Below, in pieces: positions 27,021-34,375 of a DNA stretch of 54,668 nucleotides; position 1 is the first letter of the stretch, and every line of letters begins with the position of its first letter. The notes beneath the pieces are model-generated. The model was not told where the DNA came from. It saw nothing but the letters and a program-made list of their open reading frames with translations, and did no database searches. The position numbers and the translations under genes are program-made. The stretch comes from M3 sp964637445 (GTDB taxonomy: Bacteria > Bacteroidota > Bacteroidia > Bacteroidales > Muribaculaceae). Location: the NCBI GenBank assembly GCA_964637445.1, contig CAZWWS010000006.1, positions 1 through 54,668 on the forward strand, given 5' to 3'.

Positions 27021-28130
27021 TTGGCTCGGAATCACCTATTTAATCCCGAAAATGATATAGCTCTTGCCCATGGCGGCCGTTGCTATACACCACCTCCGTT
27101 GGCAAGATGTCTGCACGATGATGGCGCACCACTTCCGATATGGTATGGCGATGGTGGTGATGGTTTTGTGTGGCCTTCGCCAGATATGAAATGGCTTGAA
27201 GAGGTGTCCTTACGCTATGGATTGGACATGTTGCCTAAGGTTGTAGAGGGAGAGTCGAGTCCGTGGGGATGGTCGCTCGATGCTCGCCGACAATTGATGG
27301 CTGCAGGAATCGAAAATGTATTAGAAGAAGCTCACATAGAGCGACTGCGTAATTTGAGTCATCGTCGCATTTCAGGAGAGGTGATGAGGCTGTTGCGCGA
27401 GCGATTAGATATGCCATTGCCCGAAGTCCCGTTAGAAGCTAAGTCGATAGACGATGTAGTGGCTTATATTGCATCTCATTATCGATGCTATATCAAAGCT
27501 CCGTGGTCAAGCAGTGGTCGAGGTGTGGTATGCTCGGATGTGATATCGGAGAGTGAACTTCGGCGTAGGGTGGAGGGGACTATACGTCGGCAAGGCTCGG
27601 TGATGTGTGAACCGGGTTTGGATAAAATTGCCGATTTTGCAATGCTCTTTTACAGCGATGGGATTAACGTTGCGCGCAAGGGATTGTCATGCTTCTTTAA
27701 TGAACGAGGAGCGGCTTATGCCGGAAATATTATAGCTCCGCAAGATCGGCTACCATCGATAATAGGTGTTGATGAGGCGCAAATTGCTCTGATTGGCCGA
27801 GAATTGGAAACAATTTTAACCGATATTATTTGTCCCGATTATAAAGGATATTTTGGTGTGGATATGATGCTATATAATAGCGAATATGGCATCGCGATTG
27901 CTCCATGTATAGAGGTAAATCTACGGATGACAATGGGGGTAGTCGCAATGAAATTTGGAGAGCGATTTCTTGGAGAGGGTCTGTGTGCTGTGATGCGCGT
28001 TGCTTACAACGAGCCGTCAGATGGGGGGAGTGCTGTAATTGAATCCAATCGATTGGTTGCCGGCACTCAATTGCTCGTGCCGGAAAGCAAAGGGGGCTTT
28101 TCGATTAGGGTTGCGGTTACCAATAATTAG
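27021..28130 (+). CDS. Conserved protein of unknown function with ATP-grasp-like motifs
   Basis: Protein of 369 residues that I do not recognise by name. The N-terminus NHLFNPENDIALAHGG is compact and striking. YIKAPWSSSGRGVVCS near residue 157 resembles the ATP-grasp nucleotide-binding region with its Lys and small-residue loop, and CIEVNLRMTMG near residue 298 resembles the ATP-grasp metal-binding E-x-N-x-R motif. An ATP-dependent ligase or carboxylate-amine joining activity is therefore possible, but the substrate is unknown. The start is a TTG at 27021, 5 nt behind manA; the first in-frame ATG is far inside and would remove the conserved N-terminus. The 3' end overlaps the convergent maf gene by 4 nt. 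Confidence 0.8.
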   Translation: MARNHLFNPENDIALAHGGRCYTPPPLARCLHDDGAPLPIWYGDGGDGFVWPSPDMKWLEEVSLRYGLDMLPKVVEGESSPWGWSLDARRQLMAAGIENVLEEAHIERLRNLSHRRISGEVMRLLRERLDMPLPEVPLEAKSIDDVVAYIASHYRCYIKAPWSSSGRGVVCSDVISESELRRRVEGTIRRQGSVMCEPGLDKIADFAMLFYSDGINVARKGLSCFFNERGAAYAGNIIAPQDRLPSIIGVDEAQIALIGRELETILTDIICPDYKGYFGVDMMLYNSEYGIAIAPCIEVNLRMTMGVVAMKFGERFLGEGLCAVMRVAYNEPSDGGSAVIESNRLVAGTQLLVPESKGGFSIRVAVTNN

Positions 28131-28708
28131 AAGGTCTTCAACTCCATATAGAGTCGATGGATCGGTAATCCCATTACGTTGTAGAAGCTGCCATTGATGC
28201 ACCTCACAGCAATGCACCCGATCCATTCCTGGATGCCGTAAGCTCCGGCTTTGTCTAATGGATTAAATTCGGTGACATAATTATTGATTTCTTCATCAGT
28301 GAGGGGGCCAAAGGTAACTTCAGTTGTTGCGTCGAAAGTCGTTTGGCGGTTTGTAGTGGCGATGGTTACGCCGGTTATTACGCGGTGAGTATGGTCGGCA
28401 AGGGCATGAAGCATATCGATTGCTTCATCGGCATCGGTCGGTTTGCCGAGTACAAATCCATCGTTGATGACTACAGTGTCGGCAGTGATTAGGAGTTGGT
28501 CGCTATTGAGCGATGGTAAGTAGGCTTCAGCTTTTTTTCTCGACAGAAACGCTGCGACATCTTCTACCGGTAATGTGTCGGGATAGCATTCATCGACCTC
28601 CTTGCCAAGAAGTAGCTCGAAATCCAACCCAAGCATTCTAAGAAGCTCTTGCCTGCGGGGTGACGCGCTGGCGAGCATTATTTTGTAATTGTTGTTTAGA
28701 ACCTTCAT
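28127..28708 (-). CDS. maf: Maf-family nucleoside triphosphate pyrophosphatase
   Basis: Protein of 193 residues that hydrolyses non-canonical or particular nucleoside triphosphates (dTTP/UTP type in the YhdE subgroup). Motifs: IMLASASPRRQELL at the N-terminus, VDECYP, FLSRKKAEAY, ITADTVV with catalytic Asp, GKPTDADEAIDML, HRVITGV and DKAGAYGIQEWIG. The open frame begins at ATG 28738, overlapping kdsC by 7 nt. I prefer 28708 because homologues begin about ten residues before the LAS motif. Last gene of a minus-strand operon. Confidence 0.92.
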   Translation of the reverse strand: MKVLNNNYKIMLASASPRRQELLRMLGLDFELLLGKEVDECYPDTLPVEDVAAFLSRKKAEAYLPSLNSDQLLITADTVVINDGFVLGKPTDADEAIDMLHALADHTHRVITGVTIATTNRQTTFDATTEVTFGPLTDEEINNYVTEFNPLDKAGAYGIQEWIGCIAVRCINGSFYNVMGLPIHRLYMELKTF

Positions 28709-28731
28709 TGCCTGACATTTTTGATTTATAG

Positions 28732-29256
28732 TTACCATCCGAAAGCTTTCTCCGACGACATCCAGTCGCCTTTCGCGCGCATTACTTGCTCCACTACATC
28801 GCGTCCTACGCCATAGCCGCCGTTGACCGGCGAGATGTACTTGGCCACTTCTTTTACGTCGTCGGCAGCATCGGCAGGAGCGACAGCCAACCCTACGACC
28901 TTCATGGCCTCAATATCGGGGATGTCGTCACCTACATATATCACCTCATCCGGATCTAAATCATGGCTTTCCATCCAACTTTTCAAAATGGGGATTTTTT
29001 GAGCAGCTTTAAGGTATATATCATTGATCCCAAGACCTTTGAAGCGTACGCGAATGGCTTCGCTATCGGCTCCGGTAATGATTGCGATGTGATAGCCATG
29101 TTTTACGGCAAGTTGTAGGGCATAGCCATCTTTGATATTGACCATACGCATCGGAGTGCCTGACTCGCTCAGAGGAATGGTTGATGGTGATAATACTCCA
29201 TCGACATCGAATGCGAATGCTTTTATGCGTTTAAGATCGTAGTTAATGCGACTCAT
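28732..29256 (-). CDS. kdsC: KdsC-like 3-deoxy-D-manno-octulosonate-8-phosphate phosphatase
   Basis: HAD hydrolase of 174 residues with no cap domain, as in KdsC. Motif I is AFDVDGVLS with the nucleophile Asp, motif II IITGADSE, motif III lysine in YLKAAQKIPIL, and motif IV YVGDDIPDIEAM; the C-terminal GGYGVGRDVVEQVM is typical of KdsC. It would release Kdo for lipopolysaccharide core synthesis. Its ATG overlaps the upstream DUF2520 stop by 4 nt (ATGA), indicating translational coupling. Confidence 0.92.
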   Translation of the reverse strand: MSRINYDLKRIKAFAFDVDGVLSPSTIPLSESGTPMRMVNIKDGYALQLAVKHGYHIAIITGADSEAIRVRFKGLGINDIYLKAAQKIPILKSWMESHDLDPDEVIYVGDDIPDIEAMKVVGLAVAPADAADDVKEVAKYISPVNGGYGVGRDVVEQVMRAKGDWMSSEKAFGW

Positions 29257-30044
29257 GATTGTGTAGGTTTATAGTGTTGTAGAATGCTGTTGGCGAGTAT
29301 GCGATATATCTCGGCTTTATGTTCATCGAGAAGAGCTAAGTGGGAGTTGAGTATGTTGGTGTCGCCTCGACGTGCCGGACCGGTTTGTCCCTCGGAAGGA
29401 GAGGTGGAGTTTGCCTTGTCTATTGTGGCTTGGATAAGGGGGCGAAGTACTGAAAAAGGCAGATTGGCATCACGAAGAGTCTCATCGGCAATAGCCCAAA
29501 GATGGTTGGCATAGTTGCATGCGAATACGGCTGCAATGTGTAGTAGTTTGCGGCGATTGCTATCGGCTTCATAAACGATGGGGGAAAGCAATCCGGCTAA
29601 TTGCTTAATCTTTTCAGTGGCTTTAGTCGAAGAACCTTCGATGAAAAAAGGGACTTGAGCCATATCGATATCGACGTTGCGCGTGAACGTTTGAAGTGGA
29701 TATAGCACTCCATAATCATTCATCCGTCCTTCAAATACCGAAGCCGGGACGCTACCGGAGGTGTGAACCCAAAGCCCTTTAGTAGGCTTTGTCTGTTGGA
29801 GTAATGGCGCTATTGCATCGTCTTTGATTGAGACGATATAGCAGTCGGCATTGTCGACAAGGTTATCGATATTATCGATGGCTGTAGCTGAGGGTAGAGT
29901 ATTGACCAATCGCTGCGCACTCTCAATGTGTTGACTCATAATTTGGACGACATCGGCCTTTTTAGCCAAAGCTTTGGCTAAATGAGTGGCTACATTTCCG
30001 GCGCCGATAATCGCGATGCGCAAAGGCTCTACGCTTCTTTCCAT
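29253..30044 (-). CDS. Rossmann-like and DUF2520 domain protein
   Basis: Protein of 263 residues. The N-terminal Rossmann domain begins with LRIAIIGAGNVATHLAKAL, a classical GxGxxA NAD(P)-binding loop; the C-terminal DUF2520 part includes LWVHTSGSVPASVF, YGVLYPLQTFTR and LLHIAAVFACNYANHLWAIAD. It resembles ketopantoate reductase or pyrroline-5-carboxylate reductase-type dehydrogenases, but the substrate is unknown. Start MERSVEPLR at 30044 overlaps the upstream nitroreductase gene by 16 nt; the longer frame would overlap far more. Operon context (KdsC downstream) does not fix a role. Confidence 0.88.
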   Translation of the reverse strand: MERSVEPLRIAIIGAGNVATHLAKALAKKADVVQIMSQHIESAQRLVNTLPSATAIDNIDNLVDNADCYIVSIKDDAIAPLLQQTKPTKGLWVHTSGSVPASVFEGRMNDYGVLYPLQTFTRNVDIDMAQVPFFIEGSSTKATEKIKQLAGLLSPIVYEADSNRRKLLHIAAVFACNYANHLWAIADETLRDANLPFSVLRPLIQATIDKANSTSPSEGQTGPARRGDTNILNSHLALLDEHKAEIYRILANSILQHYKPTQS

Positions 30045-30565
30045 TGTCCGATGTGTACTTTCTCCCAAAGGAGCTTGGATGTGTCGACCGGCTTTCGCTC
30101 TTCGTCTTTGTGTCCGAAAGTCATGACACATACAACAGGTTGTGTTTCCGGAATACCGAGCAATTCCTGAATATATTCGTTGGCCGACATGCCATCAGCT
30201 CTGTATCTGTCGCGCACTTGTATCCAACAAGAACCAAGATTGAGATCGGAGGCTTGAAGTTGCATATATGCTGCGGCGATTGATGCATCCTCAATCCAAG
30301 GGTCAGATAGGGCGGGGTCGGCTGTGACTACGATAGCTAATGGCGCACGAGCTATTGGTCCGGCTCCGGCTTCTTTGCATTGTGCCAATCGCTCCAGCAT
30401 TTCCTTGTCTTCTACAACTATAAATTGCCATGGGCGGCTGCTTTTGGATGTGGGAGCCAATAATGCCGCTTCGAGAATGAGCTGTACTTCTTCGGGGGTG
30501 AGTGGCTCAGATGTATAACGACGTATGCTGCGTCGGTTTACGAGCAGCTCATGGAGATTGTTCAT
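30029..30565 (-). CDS. Nitroreductase family protein
   Basis: FMN-dependent oxidoreductase of 178 residues. The start ELLVNRRSIRRYTSEPLTPEEV carries the FMN-phosphate arginines; APTSKSSRPWQFIVVED is the second FMN-contact stretch; the C-terminal VVCVMTFGHKDEERKP is typical. Substrate in vivo is unknown. It lies 33 nt after the HU/SPOR gene and overlaps the DUF2520 gene, so it is the second gene of this operon. Confidence 0.92.
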   Translation of the reverse strand: MNNLHELLVNRRSIRRYTSEPLTPEEVQLILEAALLAPTSKSSRPWQFIVVEDKEMLERLAQCKEAGAGPIARAPLAIVVTADPALSDPWIEDASIAAAYMQLQASDLNLGSCWIQVRDRYRADGMSANEYIQELLGIPETQPVVCVMTFGHKDEERKPVDTSKLLWEKVHIGQWKEA

Positions 30566-30598
30566 ATCGGTATGTTTTTGAATGATTAAAAAACTAAA

Positions 30599-31576
30599 TT
30601 ATCGACGGCACACCCATGCGTCGGGATAATTATTGGCAAAATCGGATTGATTTAACGGCTGCCGTGCTTCGTCTATCGATTTTCCGGTAGCGGCATAGAC
30701 TCTGAATCGACCACCTGATTCAAGTATACGGAGGTTGGGATTGCCGGCAATCTGCTTTTCTGCTTGTTGACGAGTGGCATGAGACGCTACGACAAGGCAA
30801 TAAGGGTCTGACTCATTGAGGCGTATAGTAGTTGCCACAGATGTATCGACCACCGAAAGTTTTGTCGGCTCGATGTCGATAATAGTCTCGGCTACTGAGC
30901 AGTCGGGCATAGAGATGAATAACTCAGCATTGTTGCGCTCTGTAAGCTTAAACTCTTGAACTTTTGTAATCGTCGGAGTCGCTACACTTGCAAAAGTGCT
31001 GTTGTCGTCTCGCATGATAGGAGTGGAGAGTGTCAACCCTAATCCGATGATAAGAGCGATTGACGCTGCCACCTTGAAGATGTTGCGGCTTATTGGGAGG
31101 TAGAATACATCACGTGTATTTTCTCCTGAAGAATCATCCTCTTGTTCTTGCTTCGCAAGGTCTATCAATGGAATGGCTTTGATAGCACTTAACCCATAAA
31201 ATTTTGAGTCAGTGGCTTTGCTCGGCTCGAAAATAGCAGTACCGTTCTCGTTTCGGTGAAATATTCCAAGGCGACCTATCGCAATCTCCCCATCTGTTTC
31301 CAATTGATGGCGAAGAGCGTTGACTTCATGAGCTATGGCTTCTACTGCATTGTCGTAGGTGATGCCGCTTCGGCGAGCTATTGACGATGCCACAAGTCCA
31401 TCGTTGTGAGTCAATGCCGAATTAAATCCGACAGAACGTGAAGGCGGAAGCATTTGCTTGCTTTCGGCATCAATACGAGCCGACTGATAGTTTGCGACAA
31501 ATGCACCCCACCCTGGCACGATTACGCAATCGTGACGGCGGATTAAATATTCAATATGTTCGCTCAACGAAATCAT
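30599..31576 (-). CDS. HU-like and SPOR domain inner membrane protein
   Basis: Protein of 325 residues with a two-part architecture known in Bacteroidota. Residues 1 to about 130 resemble the HU/CCDC81-type domain (ISLSEHIEYLIRRHDCVIVPGWGAFVANYQSA, HQLETDGEIAIGRLGIFH). One transmembrane helix follows at about 166-185 (IFKVAASIALIIGLGLTLS). The C-terminal ~75 residues form a SPOR domain (CLVVASHATRQQAEKQIAG, RFRVYAATGKSIDEA), which binds denuded peptidoglycan at division sites. The orientation puts the HU-like part in the cytoplasm and SPOR in the periplasm. Role inferred to be at the cell envelope or division site. First gene of the operon to maf. Confidence 0.85.
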   Translation of the reverse strand: MISLSEHIEYLIRRHDCVIVPGWGAFVANYQSARIDAESKQMLPPSRSVGFNSALTHNDGLVASSIARRSGITYDNAVEAIAHEVNALRHQLETDGEIAIGRLGIFHRNENGTAIFEPSKATDSKFYGLSAIKAIPLIDLAKQEQEDDSSGENTRDVFYLPISRNIFKVAASIALIIGLGLTLSTPIMRDDNSTFASVATPTITKVQEFKLTERNNAELFISMPDCSVAETIIDIEPTKLSVVDTSVATTIRLNESDPYCLVVASHATRQQAEKQIAGNPNLRILESGGRFRVYAATGKSIDEARQPLNQSDFANNYPDAWVCRR

Positions 31577-31580
31577 ATCA

Positions 31581-31588
31581 CAAATTTA
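31581..31588 (-). promoter_or_regulatory. -7 element of the HU/SPOR operon
   Basis: TAAATTTG read on the minus strand ends only 4 nt before the ATG at 31576 (TGAT spacer), so the transcript would be leaderless or nearly so. No clear -33 TTG. Confidence 0.5.
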
Positions 31589-31672
31589 ATAACTTTTATC
31601 GGAATAATAAAAACATACTATCTAATTTTTTTTGAGAATTTCTATTGTGGATTTTGTGTGAGAAAAAATATC

Positions 31673-31680
31673 TAACTTTG
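31673..31680 (+). promoter_or_regulatory. -7 element of the DMT transporter gene
   Basis: TAACTTTG with TTTG at 31653-31656 (16-nt spacer, short). The leader to ATG 31705 is about 20-24 nt. Confidence 0.5.
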
Positions 31681-31704
31681 CACAATCAAAGATTGAGCCA
31701 AATT

Positions 31705-32610
31705 ATGAAAGATAAAAATATCAGCTTGGGACATATAGCTTGTTTTGTGGCGTATGCTATATTCGGAGTTAATATTGTGGTGTGTAAGGATTTGACGAGC
31801 AGCCATACGATTTCGCCCATCGGATTGTTTTGTTTGCGCTCAATAGGTGCGGGTGTACTGTTTTGGTTAATATCGCTATTTCTGCCTGTCGAAAAAGTTG
31901 ATAAGACCGATTATGTGAAAGTATTCGCAGCGTCAGTGTTGGGCTTTTTCTTGACGCAGATAACATTCTTGATGGCGATACCTGATATCACGCCGATGGA
32001 TTGCTCGATTGTAGCTTCGCTGTCGCCAATCTACACTATGTTTATAGCTGCAATAGCTCTTAAAGAGCCGATAACATTAAAGAAAGCCGGAGGTGTTGTG
32101 CTGAGTTTGTGCGGTATCATTTGGTTGATTATGAATAGTGTGAACGCCTCAGCGTCGGTGGCTGAGACAAAGCCGATAGGAGTAGTGCTGATTGTTTTGA
32201 ATAGTCTATGCTTTTCGCTCTATTTGGGTATATTTAAGCCGGTGATAGCAAAATATTCGGTAATAACATTTATGAAGTGGATATTCCTGTTTTCGACAAT
32301 CTTGGCATTGCCGTTTTCGGCCGCAGAGGTTGTGTCGATTGATTATGGAGCCTTGTCCGGCACTTTCTTGTGGGAACTTTTATTCCTTATCGGTTGTTCT
32401 ACTTTTGTGACCTATTTGCTTATTCCTATCGGACAAAAGTTTATTCGTCCCACGCTTGTGAGTATGTATTCGTATGTGCAACCGATTGTTGCTATAATTA
32501 TAAGTATCTGTATTGGAATGGATTCGCTCGGATGGCAGAAAGTGCTCGCTGCGGTAGCGGTGTTTTCGGGCGTATTATTGGTGAATTATAGCCGAAAAGC
32601 AACTCGATAA
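31705..32610 (+). CDS. EamA/DMT-family transporter
   Basis: Inner membrane protein of 301 residues with ten predicted hydrophobic helices arranged as two EamA repeats. Repeat 1 has GHIACFVAYAIFGVNIVVCKDL and the conserved end LSPIYTMFIAAIALKEPITLKKAGGVVLSLCGI; repeat 2 ends VQPIVAIIISICIGMDSLGWQKVLAAVAVFSGVLLV. The family exports or imports metabolites such as amino acids or nucleotide-like compounds, and the substrate cannot be deduced. Start chosen at MKDKNIS, downstream of the -7 element; the longer frame overlaps the promoter. Confidence 0.9.
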   Translation: MKDKNISLGHIACFVAYAIFGVNIVVCKDLTSSHTISPIGLFCLRSIGAGVLFWLISLFLPVEKVDKTDYVKVFAASVLGFFLTQITFLMAIPDITPMDCSIVASLSPIYTMFIAAIALKEPITLKKAGGVVLSLCGIIWLIMNSVNASASVAETKPIGVVLIVLNSLCFSLYLGIFKPVIAKYSVITFMKWIFLFSTILALPFSAAEVVSIDYGALSGTFLWELLFLIGCSTFVTYLLIPIGQKFIRPTLVSMYSYVQPIVAIIISICIGMDSLGWQKVLAAVAVFSGVLLVNYSRKATR

Positions 32611-32612
32611 AT

Positions 32613-32640
32613 AAAGGCCACCGAATATCGATGGCCTTGT
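32613..32640. terminator. Terminator between the DMT transporter and M23/LysM genes
   Basis: AAGGCCA (32614-32620) pairs with TGGCCTT (32632-32638), with a small CGA/TCG inner stem. Located between convergent genes. Confidence 0.6.
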
Positions 32641-32665
32641 GGAGTAGAAGAAGCAGTATATTGTT

Positions 32666-33628
32666 TTATTTTAATTTAAGTTTCTTGCCGGGGCGTAGCT
32701 TAGTGGTGGTTGAGATACCATTTAAGCGACATATTTGCTTAACGCTTACTCCATTGCGAGCTGCAATCTTGCTGAGCGTATCGCCTTTGCGGATAGTATA
32801 GCTCTTTGATGATTTCTTTTTAGACGATTTGGTCGATTTTGTGTTGTCGTCTTGAGCCAATTGCTGACCGGCTGGCGCATAGTTGCGAGCCTTTTGATAT
32901 GTACGCTTATCGAATGTGTAAGTATCGGTGTGGGTTGTCTTGTTCTTAAAATCGAAAATAGCCTCCGGATTTATGGCATAACCCATGTAGCGGGTCTCGA
33001 AGTGTAGGTGAGAGCCAAAGCTGCGACCTGTGTTGCCTCCGAGCGCAATTGGATCTCCGGCTTTAACCACCTGGTCGGGCTCTACGAGAAATTTAGATAG
33101 GTGACCATACACGGTTTCGAGGTCGTTGGTGTGGCGCAATACTACATAATATCCATAGCCACGACGCTCGAAGCGAGTCAAGCGGACTTTGCCATCGAAT
33201 GCTGCATATACGGTATCTCCGGTTTCGAGGTCAAGGTCGATGCCTTTGTGCATACGACGGAAACGACGACGATAGCCGTAGCGCGACGTTACCGGTCCCG
33301 GACATGGAATGCAGAAATTAGTTACATCAATAGCTTTCTGGTCGGGAATAACAGAGTTTTTGTAGCAGTTGACCAACTGGCTGTCCCATCCTTCGGTGTA
33401 TATATCGATTTCCGGTTCAATATCTTCTTCGTTGAGAAGAACGTCGAGATATTGCTGAGTTTCCTTTACTTGTATCTGATTTTGTATATCTTGTTGCTCA
33501 GCTAAATAGTTTGCGTGTCCGGCATTGTGTGCGTCAGGAAGTGTGTAATTCTGTGACCATGCTGTCGCGAAAGCGAACATGGCAAAAAAAGCTGTAGCGG
33601 TTATCCTTGTGATTGTCTTAAGTTGCAT
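32666..33628 (-). CDS. M23 peptidase with C-terminal LysM domain
   Basis: Secreted protein of 320 residues. Signal peptide about 1-25 (ending TAWSQ). The M23 (LytM) domain has CPGPVTSRYGYRRRFRRMHKGIDLDLETGDTV with the zinc His and Asp, VYGHLSKF and the final zinc motif SHLHFETR, so it should be an active metallo-endopeptidase that cuts peptidoglycan cross-bridges. After a Lys/Ser-rich linker the last 45 residues are a LysM domain (YTIRKGDTLSKIAARNGVSVKQICRLNGI) that binds peptidoglycan. It lies 34 bp behind ndk and probably shares its transcript. Confidence 0.93.
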   Translation of the reverse strand: MQLKTITRITATAFFAMFAFATAWSQNYTLPDAHNAGHANYLAEQQDIQNQIQVKETQQYLDVLLNEEDIEPEIDIYTEGWDSQLVNCYKNSVIPDQKAIDVTNFCIPCPGPVTSRYGYRRRFRRMHKGIDLDLETGDTVYAAFDGKVRLTRFERRGYGYYVVLRHTNDLETVYGHLSKFLVEPDQVVKAGDPIALGGNTGRSFGSHLHFETRYMGYAINPEAIFDFKNKTTHTDTYTFDKRTYQKARNYAPAGQQLAQDDNTKSTKSSKKKSSKSYTIRKGDTLSKIAARNGVSVKQICRLNGISTTTKLRPGKKLKLK

Positions 33629-33662
33629 TAGGGAGTAAGAGATTTTTTCTGTCGATTGTTAA

Positions 33663-34127
33663 CTATTCAATCTCGTCCGGAGAGTATGTTGCCGCAATTG
33701 TTGCCGGAGTGTAGTCAAATATTTCTCCGGGGCGGAAGAATCGGTTTAGTTCGATTTCGGCGTTTTCCACTGAGTCGGATGCGTGAACGATGTTTTCTTG
33801 ACCGCTTACGCTGAAGTCGCCTCGGATTGTTCCCGGAAGCGCTTCGCGACCATTTGTGACTCCTGTCATCAGTCTGACGATTTTTACGGCATCTTTCCCT
33901 TTAAGGCTCATTACGATAACCGGCGTAGCCATCATTGATGCGAGGATTAGTGGAAAAAACGGACGATCCACCAAATGAGCATAGTGCTCGCGAAGTATTG
34001 CTTCGTCGAGCTGCATCATCTTCAATCCGGTTATTACAAGTCCTTTGCGTTGAAATCTCTCGATTACCGGTCCTACAAAGTTGCGTTGAATAGCCGATGG
34101 CTTGAGTATGACTAATGTTTGCTCCAT
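33663..34127 (-). CDS. ndk: Nucleoside diphosphate kinase
   Basis: Enzyme of 154 residues that balances nucleoside triphosphate pools. N-terminal EQTLVILKPSAIQRNFVG, GTIRGDF and the active-site phospho-His115 in NIVHASDSVENAE are all present. The C-terminal tail is a little longer than the E. coli protein, as often in Bacteroidota. Followed by the M23/LysM gene. Confidence 0.96.
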   Translation of the reverse strand: MEQTLVILKPSAIQRNFVGPVIERFQRKGLVITGLKMMQLDEAILREHYAHLVDRPFFPLILASMMATPVIVMSLKGKDAVKIVRLMTGVTNGREALPGTIRGDFSVSGQENIVHASDSVENAEIELNRFFRPGEIFDYTPATIAATYSPDEIE

Positions 34128-34167
34128 TGCTGTTTTACGTTTTTTTACTTTTCCGTTAGAGTGTACT

Positions 34168-34175
34168 CAAATTTA
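34168..34175 (-). promoter_or_regulatory. -7 element of ndk
   Basis: TAAATTTG on the minus strand, about 40 nt upstream of the ndk ATG. No well-placed -33 TTG is seen. Confidence 0.45.
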
Positions 34176-34281
34176 CGAAGAATTTTTTCGCAATGAAAAT
34201 ATTTTGTTGATAAAAAATTAAAACCAAAGTTTAATGGAATTAAAATCGGGGATAAGTATCAGATAATCAGTGTGATGAGAA

Positions 34282-34303
34282 AAATATGTTATACAACATA
34301 TTT
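34282..34303. promoter_or_regulatory. Inverted repeat between recG and ndk
   Basis: AAATATGTT (34282-34290) and AACATATTT (34295-34303) form a 9-bp inverted repeat around ATAC. A closely related inverted repeat lies at 37328-37353. Possible protein-binding site; the rest of this 248-bp interval shows only the ndk -7 element and a terminator. Confidence 0.35.
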
Positions 34304-34347
34304 CTTCTGTTAGAGCGTTTGGGCCTATCTCTTGATGTGAAGCAATG

Positions 34348-34375
34348 TTAAGGGGACATCTATAAATCCCCTTAA
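34348..34375 (-). terminator. Terminator-like hairpin after recG
   Basis: TTAAGGGGA (34348-34356) pairs with TCCCCTTAA (34367-34375), directly behind the recG stop on the minus strand. No long T run follows. Confidence 0.55.

Noticed and set aside
30045..30131. Longer start of the DUF2520 protein
   Set aside because: The added residues are an out-of-frame translation of the nitroreductase 3' end and do not belong to the Rossmann domain.
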